Source: Saprospiraceae bacterium (GTDB taxonomy: Bacteria; Bacteroidota; Bacteroidia; Chitinophagales; Saprospiraceae). From it: a stretch of 64,000 bases of DNA. Positions within the stretch are counted from its first letter, which is position 1, and each line of letters starts with the position of its first letter. Made by a program: the position numbers and the translations under genes. The notes under the pieces are model-generated. The model made no database searches. It was not told the origin of the DNA and saw only the letters and a list, made by a program, of their open reading frames with translations. The DNA is taken from contig JALHOZ010000013.1 in NCBI GenBank assembly GCA_022842725.1, forward strand, positions 1 to 64,000, given 5' to 3'. Shown here piece by piece: positions 63,838-64,000 of this stretch.

Positions 63838-64000
63838 ATGGAAATCAACGAAAATATTATTCATAGCATTTTTCAGGAAGCAAGTAAAAAAATTCTTGAC
63901 ATTTACAGCCAACACAACCCAACTGTCAATCAAAAAACGGATCACAGTCCGGTAACAGAAGCTGACATACTATCGAATGAAACGATTGTCACAAAATTGA
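63838..64000 (+). CDS. CysQ-like 3'(2'),5'-bisphosphate nucleotidase, 5' end only
   Basis: 54 codons are open from ATG 63838 to the window edge. The N-terminal helix (IIHSIFQEASKKILDIY) and TDHSPVTEADILSNETIV match the start of the inositol-monophosphatase superfamily, where KxDxSPVTxAD is the first metal/Lys motif typical of CysQ. CysQ removes PAP formed in sulfate assimilation. The metal motifs further on are outside the window, so the subfamily is a best guess. Confidence 0.75.
   Translation, partial: MEINENIIHSIFQEASKKILDIYSQHNPTVNQKTDHSPVTEADILSNETIVTKL

Noticed and set aside
1-64000. tRNA, rRNA, integrase, transposase or phage genes
   Set aside because: Scanned for typical tRNA T-arm sequences and recombinase-like proteins by eye; none convincing.

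Overview
The window looks like a chromosomal segment of a Bacteroidota bacterium, most likely near the Saprospiria. I infer this from the giant secreted proteins built of SprB/PKD/Ig-like modules, the Bacteroidota-style -7 promoter boxes (TAnnTTTG), the BatA-type double-TM protein next to a degenerate dihydroorotase, the fused alpha/beta 2-oxoacid dehydrogenase E1, the PorT-like barrel protein, and moderately AT-rich DNA. No taxonomic search was possible.

Layout. 1-5.4 kb (minus strand): the 5' part of a very large secreted repeat protein that runs off the left edge, a small secreted protein just upstream of it with a long, hairpin-rich leader, and a TPR lipoprotein. 6.1-11.8 kb (plus): metG, a Fur-family regulator, the fused E1 enzyme and a sugar-isomerase-type TIM barrel, closely spaced. 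11.8-15.2 kb (minus): a BatA/vWA membrane protein followed by a dihydroorotase-like protein with degraded metal ligands. 15.4-22.9 kb (plus): alanine dehydrogenase, formate-tetrahydrofolate ligase, a WG-repeat/TonB-C protein, a VOC-transglutaminase fusion and a UMF1-type MFS transporter; then a Crp/Fnr regulator (minus).

23.7-32.5 kb is the most accessory-looking part. It holds two toxin-antitoxin pairs (YoeB-like and Phd/VapC-like), an orphan PdeM phosphoesterase, kynurenine monooxygenase, a second and apparently intact dihydroorotase, a flavin amine oxidase and a very small kinase-fold protein. Two families of short palindromic repeats are scattered among them. One carries a 21-bp hairpin whose two arms have changed together between copies. 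Then come a Rieske oxygenase and UvrA.

36.6-39.1 kb holds a compact set of two DUF1538 membrane proteins, a divergent PII-like protein overlapping the second, and a CBS-pair protein. This is the best candidate for a poorly described system: a membrane transporter or channel with its own small-molecule sensors. 39.2-44.2 kb carries small envelope proteins, a MerR/B12-domain regulator and an orphan NarL-type response regulator.

44.2-61.7 kb is one reading frame of about 5,826 residues, a secreted protein with about 30 copies of a Cys-containing Ig/BIG-like module. Thirteen of these are paired in strict alternation with a second module type. The right end has cytidine deaminase, galE and the start of a CysQ-like phosphatase. 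I saw no rRNA, tRNA, CRISPR array, transposase, integrase or phage genes.
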